Source: Neolecta irregularis DAH-3 (Eukaryota; Ascomycota; Neolectomycetes; Neolectales; Neolectaceae). From it: DNA of 11,991 nt. This document shows positions 8,447 through 11,991 of the stretch, piece after piece. Position 1 is the first letter of the stretch, and each line of letters opens with the position of its first letter. The translations under genes and the position numbers were made by a program. The stretch covers positions 1 to 11,991 of the forward strand of contig LXFE01000537.1 in assembly GCA_001929475.1 (NCBI GenBank), read 5' to 3'. The notes below the pieces were generated by a model. It was given only the letters and a program-made list of their open reading frames with translations, did no database searches and had not been told where the DNA came from.

Positions 8447-11400
8447 ATGAACATACCCTGGATCTTGCTATTCGCATCACTCCATCATCGCCTGGCAAAT
8501 GCAGATTTACAGGACATGCAGGGGAACCATGATCATCCAACACTCTACCAAAACCACGTTCAAGATTTCGCCATACAAGACAGTTTACTTTCCAGAAGAT
8601 TCAAACAGTCAATTCACAGTGGTACTCAATCCTCTCGTAAAATGAAGATCCCAGCATATGTTGTCCAACTTTCATCACCGTTAATCACAATCACAAAAGA
8701 AGAGCACGGCCTACCTGTACAGTCACCTATTAGAAAGAGCAACTTACATCAAGACAGTACATTCTTTTTTGACGCAATTATGGTCCATGACAAACAATTT
8801 CGAGATTCGTCGCATTTTTTCGAACTCTGTGTTTCTGGGATGTTCATTTCACATGGAAGATCATACCTTACTCGAAGAAATTAGGGCTCTCCCTGTCGTT
8901 GTCAAAATCTGGCCAGTTCGGATGATTCCGTTCCCAGAGTTTCCAGCATACATTCCTCTCCAAGGAGTTGAACCTGGAACGGTTCTTGGCGAGCATAAAT
9001 ATGCTGTGCATAAAAAGACGGGGGTTGAAAAGTTGCACAAGGAAGGAATCATGGGAAAGCCGCGAATTATTGTCGGTGTAGTAGATACAGGGTAAATCCT
9101 TCTGTCTGGAAATATTGTGATTTCTAGGGTTGATTACACTTTGAAAGCTCTTGGAGGTTGTCTGGGTCCTCGTTGCACAATTGTCGCTGGAGAAGATCTC
9201 GTTGGTGATGACTTTGATGGTACCAACACAGCTCATAGAGGAGGACCCCCCGTGGATGTCCTAGGGCACGGGACACATGTAGCCGGGATTATTGTTGGAA
9301 AGGGCCACAAGTAAGCTTCAAATATCTAGAGAGAACTAATAAGATAGCTTCATTGGAGTAGCACCTTCTGTATCTTTGGCAATGTGGAAAGTGTTTGGTC
9401 GAACAGGAGGTTCGTCGGACGACGTTATTGTTGAAGGTCTAATTGCTGCGAAGGAAGCTGGTGCAAGTTCTTTATTTCGAGATATTGCTGAACTCTAGTG
9501 TACTATTATTTCAATTTCAATCGTTGAAACTTCTAGCTGGAGCGAAGACTTTCTCTCAGTAGCCGCCAGTAAACTTGCTGATGAAGGCATATTCGTTTCT
9601 ATTGCAAATGGAAATGCAGGTGACTTGGGCCTCTTCGCAGGGACTTCACCGGGAACGGGACTTGATGTCACGGCTGTTGGAAGTGCTGAATCACCAGCAT
9701 GGTGGGGGTTTCCTGCGACCATCATGACAAGGAATACGGAGAGCTTCTCTATTGATTATTTTTCGAATACGAGGCTCTCTGTTAACGAGCCACTGGAATT
9801 CTATGCTACATCCTATGACGCCGAAGTCCAAGAGGATGCCTGTAAACCATTACCTGATGATACACCAGACCTCTCGAACAGGATTGTGCTGAGTCACAGA
9901 GGAAATTGTTCCCCGTACGATCAAATTGCAAATGCCCAAAAGAAGGGAGCAAAAGTCGTACTGTATTTGCCACTTGAACCCTTCTTTTTGACTGATTAGT
10001 ATTTACAACAACGACAAACCGTTGCCTTTTCTATATTCTTTTGACGTTCAAGGTAAATCTTCTAACAGGAAGATTTGTGATATTTTAGCGGCTATGATTA
10101 ATGCATCAGATGGCGAAAAGATTATTAAGGCACTGAATAAAGGAAGTTCAAAAGTGTTCTTTTCGCAAGCCCGCGGTCCTCAATCCGACTCACAACTTCA
10201 TTTTAATGAAAATAATCTCACTGGTGACCTAGTGAGCCACTTTTCAAGCTGGGGACCGACCAACGAACTGCTTCCCAAGCCCGCATTGATTGCTCCGGGT
10301 GGAAATATACTTTCGAGTTTCCCAAGCAAACTCGGTGGATATGGAATCTTCTCTGGAACATCCATGGCCTCAGTATGCCATCCTATACTTGACCTGACTA
10401 ATTCCGAGCCCTATATCGCTGGAGTTGCAGCACTTTTGCAATCTGTTCACGGTGTTCTTAATCCATCAGAGTTGAAAGACATATTGATTACAACTGCAAT
10501 TCCAGCAAAATTTTATGATGGAGTGACATTGCCTCCAAGTCCTTTGGTACTGTTTTGTAAAAGTTACGATTTGGTTGACACATCAGCCTGCTCCAGTGAT
10601 TCAACAAGGCGGAGGACTAGTTGAAGCCTATAATGCACTCAAATGGTCTTCTCGGATCCAGCCTTCTATCCTTCATTTGAATGACTCAAACAACTTTCAT
10701 GGCAGTCCTATAATAAAAATTCATAACCGTGGTAAGAAGGAGGCTACATATTTGTTCTCGGCTAAAGGCGCGAGTACGGTATACACATTTCCTCCGGACT
10801 CGATCTATCCGCAGAAGTATCCCCTCAAAGCCGAGAGTTCCTTTGCAGTAGTCAGTTTTCCAGTGGACTCGGTTACAATACCCGGAGGGGGCCTTGCGAT
10901 CCTACAAATCGATATTACACTACCCCACAATCTCAAAACCTCCCGTTTGCCATTCTATTCTGGCTATATTCAGATTGCCTCGACTCTAGGAGAAACTTTC
11001 ACAGTCCCGTATCTTGGTACCACTTCGAATATGAAGCAAGTTCAGATTATGGAAATAAGTGAACGCTACCCATATCTGACGACCGATACATCTGACACTG
11101 GAAATAAAATAGCCGAAAACATGCGATTTAAGATAGGCACGACGGCACCCACGATCGTCTCCAAGATGGCCATGGGAACACCATTTTTGTCAATGAGTAT
11201 AAGACTTTACAATTTGTCCTGCTGACTTGAAAGAGCTAGTTCATACAAGTATGATTACGGAGAAATTTCTTGAAAATGGGGATTTTTTGAGTAGCAAAAG
11301 CGGGGAGGAAATTGAAGACTTTCCGATTAAGTACGTTCCCCGCTCGATCGACGTGGCAGATATTGAAACATGGGATGGAAATCTTGCATCGGGCAACAAA

Positions 11401-11514
11401 ATCAAAGCAGGTAGCTATAAAATCCTTATCTCTGCGCTCAAGATATTTGGTAACAAACACGATCGGAATGACTGGGAGAAATGGTTGTCATCCACCTTTG
11501 TCATGGAGGAATGA
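8447..11514 (+). CDS. Secreted subtilisin-like serine protease, Vpr-like S8A (10 exons)
   Basis: Predicted extracellular endopeptidase. Exons: 8447-8679, 8723-9091, 9128-9310, 9348-9462, 9499-9962, 10000-10052, 10089-10372, 10409-10546, 10587-11196, 11234-11514; 909 residues. Order of parts: signal peptide (MNIPWILLFASLHHRLANA), I9 propeptide (YVVQLSSP ... LLEEIRALPVVVKIWPV), catalytic domain with D199 (VVDTG), H248 (HGTHVAG), oxyanion N339 (ANGN) and S564 (GTSMAS). A PA domain is inserted between N and S (about 375-470; IVLSHRGNC, QKKGAKVVLIYNND). A Fn3-like region follows from about 640 (PFYSGYIQI, VPYLGT) and ends with the family's ALKIFG. Start: the first ATG in frame, followed by a plausible signal. 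Introns are 36-43 nt. Intron 4 (9463-9498) must be GC-AG for the frame to close. Introns 6 and 7 are 36 nt without in-frame stops; intron 6 is the less certain. Intron 1 (8680-8722) was chosen because it joins the propeptide in frame; 8660-8699 is an alternative. Confidence 0.88.
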
Positions 11515-11632
11515 ATCATTATTTGTGAATTTTTATACCTTCGTCGATTGAAACGTGCATGTGGAATATATATAAGTTTCTATTTACTGTCATGTTTCTC
11601 CTGAGATATAGGGAATGACATTTCCTATATCA

Positions 11633-11754
11633 CGAATTTTAAGAAGAGCATATTTAATAAAATGTGGTGTGCACCAAACGCGCGCCTAAAATTCGAATTT
11701 TTTATAAGCCACATTTATGAAATTTGGTGCGCACCAAACGCACCCTTAGATTTT
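11633..11754. repeat. Two tandem ~60-nt units with a palindromic core
   Basis: Unit one begins CGAATTTT at 11633 and unit two CGAATTTT at 11694. Their cores, GTGGTGTGCACCAAACGC and TTGGTGCGCACCAAACGC, lie exactly 60 nt apart, each followed by an AT-rich CCT(A/T)A(A/G)A stretch. In unit two, 11723-11738 is a perfect 16-bp palindrome (TTTGGTGC/GCACCAAA). The first copy differs at a few bases and is an imperfect palindrome. Confidence 0.75.
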
Positions 11755-11822
11755 ACCATACACGTGAAGACATTATCTTATTTACGAACAGTATTGGGTA
11801 TATAGTCTTGTAGGATCCAACC

Positions 11823-11880
11823 AAGTTCACATAATTAGGTTAGGTATGCCCTGTATATGAAGTTCACACATCTAGGTTAG
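11823..11880. repeat. Pair of 21-nt imperfect direct repeats
   Basis: AAGTTCACA-5N-AGGTTAG occurs at 11823-11843 and 11860-11880, 37 nt apart start to start. The first is followed by GTATG and contains TTAGGTTAGG (11835-11844), a telomere-like but imperfect sequence. Confidence 0.6.
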
Positions 11881-11991
11881 AATAAAACCGAGTCTTATTG
11901 TACTTTTGCCAATGTGAGTACTTGTCCGGTCTGGTCTATACTCCGCTGAGCCTTAAGGTCGTATATAGTTGCAAGGGTCGTCAATAGTGAT

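Larger units (their letters stand above)
11515..11991. other. Repeat-bearing region downstream of the protease
   Basis: No coding frame or RNA gene is convincing here. It contains the 3' flank of the protease (AT-rich, with AATAAA-like TTTAATAAAATG at 11652-11663), two ~60-nt repeat units with a palindrome, and a pair of 21-nt direct repeats that include TTAGGTTAGG. Confidence 0.55.

Noticed and set aside
8680-8722. Frameshift or broken propeptide in the protease
   Set aside because: A GT-AG intron of 43 nt joins the two frames and gives a continuous I9 propeptide, so no break is needed.

Overview
The window is nuclear DNA from an intron-rich, gene-dense eukaryote, most likely a fungus. The support for this is the gene content (Sec4/Ypt2-type Rab, mitochondrial glycine decarboxylase, complex I 24 kDa subunit, Lunapark, and a secreted Vpr-like subtilase with I9, PA and Fn3-like parts), 24 inferred introns of only 32-43 nt, TTAGGG-type telomere-like repeats, and an intron-containing tRNA-Phe. 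I cannot place it further; an early-diverging fungal lineage is a guess.

Layout, left to right: an intergenic stretch (1-385) with a terminal hairpin and a GC-rich short repeat; tRNA-Phe(GAA) (386-485, +); a promoter/leader region (486-1063); a five-exon Sec4/Ypt2/Rab8 GTPase (1064-1840, +); an eight-exon GCV2 (5289-2102, -), convergent with the Rab; a 277-nt spacer with short tandem repeats; a four-exon complex I 24 kDa subunit (6412-5567, -); a 160-nt divergent promoter; a two-exon LNP1 (6573-7623, +) whose first exon is only nine codons; a gene-poor stretch (7624-8446) with three exact TTAGGG units and a GC-richer patch; a ten-exon secreted subtilisin-like protease (8447-11514, +); and a repeat-bearing tail (11515-11991).

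The five proteins share no pathway. Two are mitochondrial (glycine cleavage, respiration), two belong to the secretory and endomembrane system (exocytic Rab, ER junction protein), and one is secreted. All exon models were built by hand from reading frame, splice dinucleotides and remembered family motifs, and each spliced frame closes exactly (204, 976, 244, 337 and 909 residues).

I found no convincing undescribed system. The points most worth a second look are a GCV2 intron with no AG where the conserved protein needs one, a frame-proven GC-AG intron in the protease, the hidden first exon of LNP1, stop-free 3n introns beside active-site residues, a perfect hairpin just before the Rab start codon, and telomere-like repeats next to a GC-richer patch with broken reading frames.
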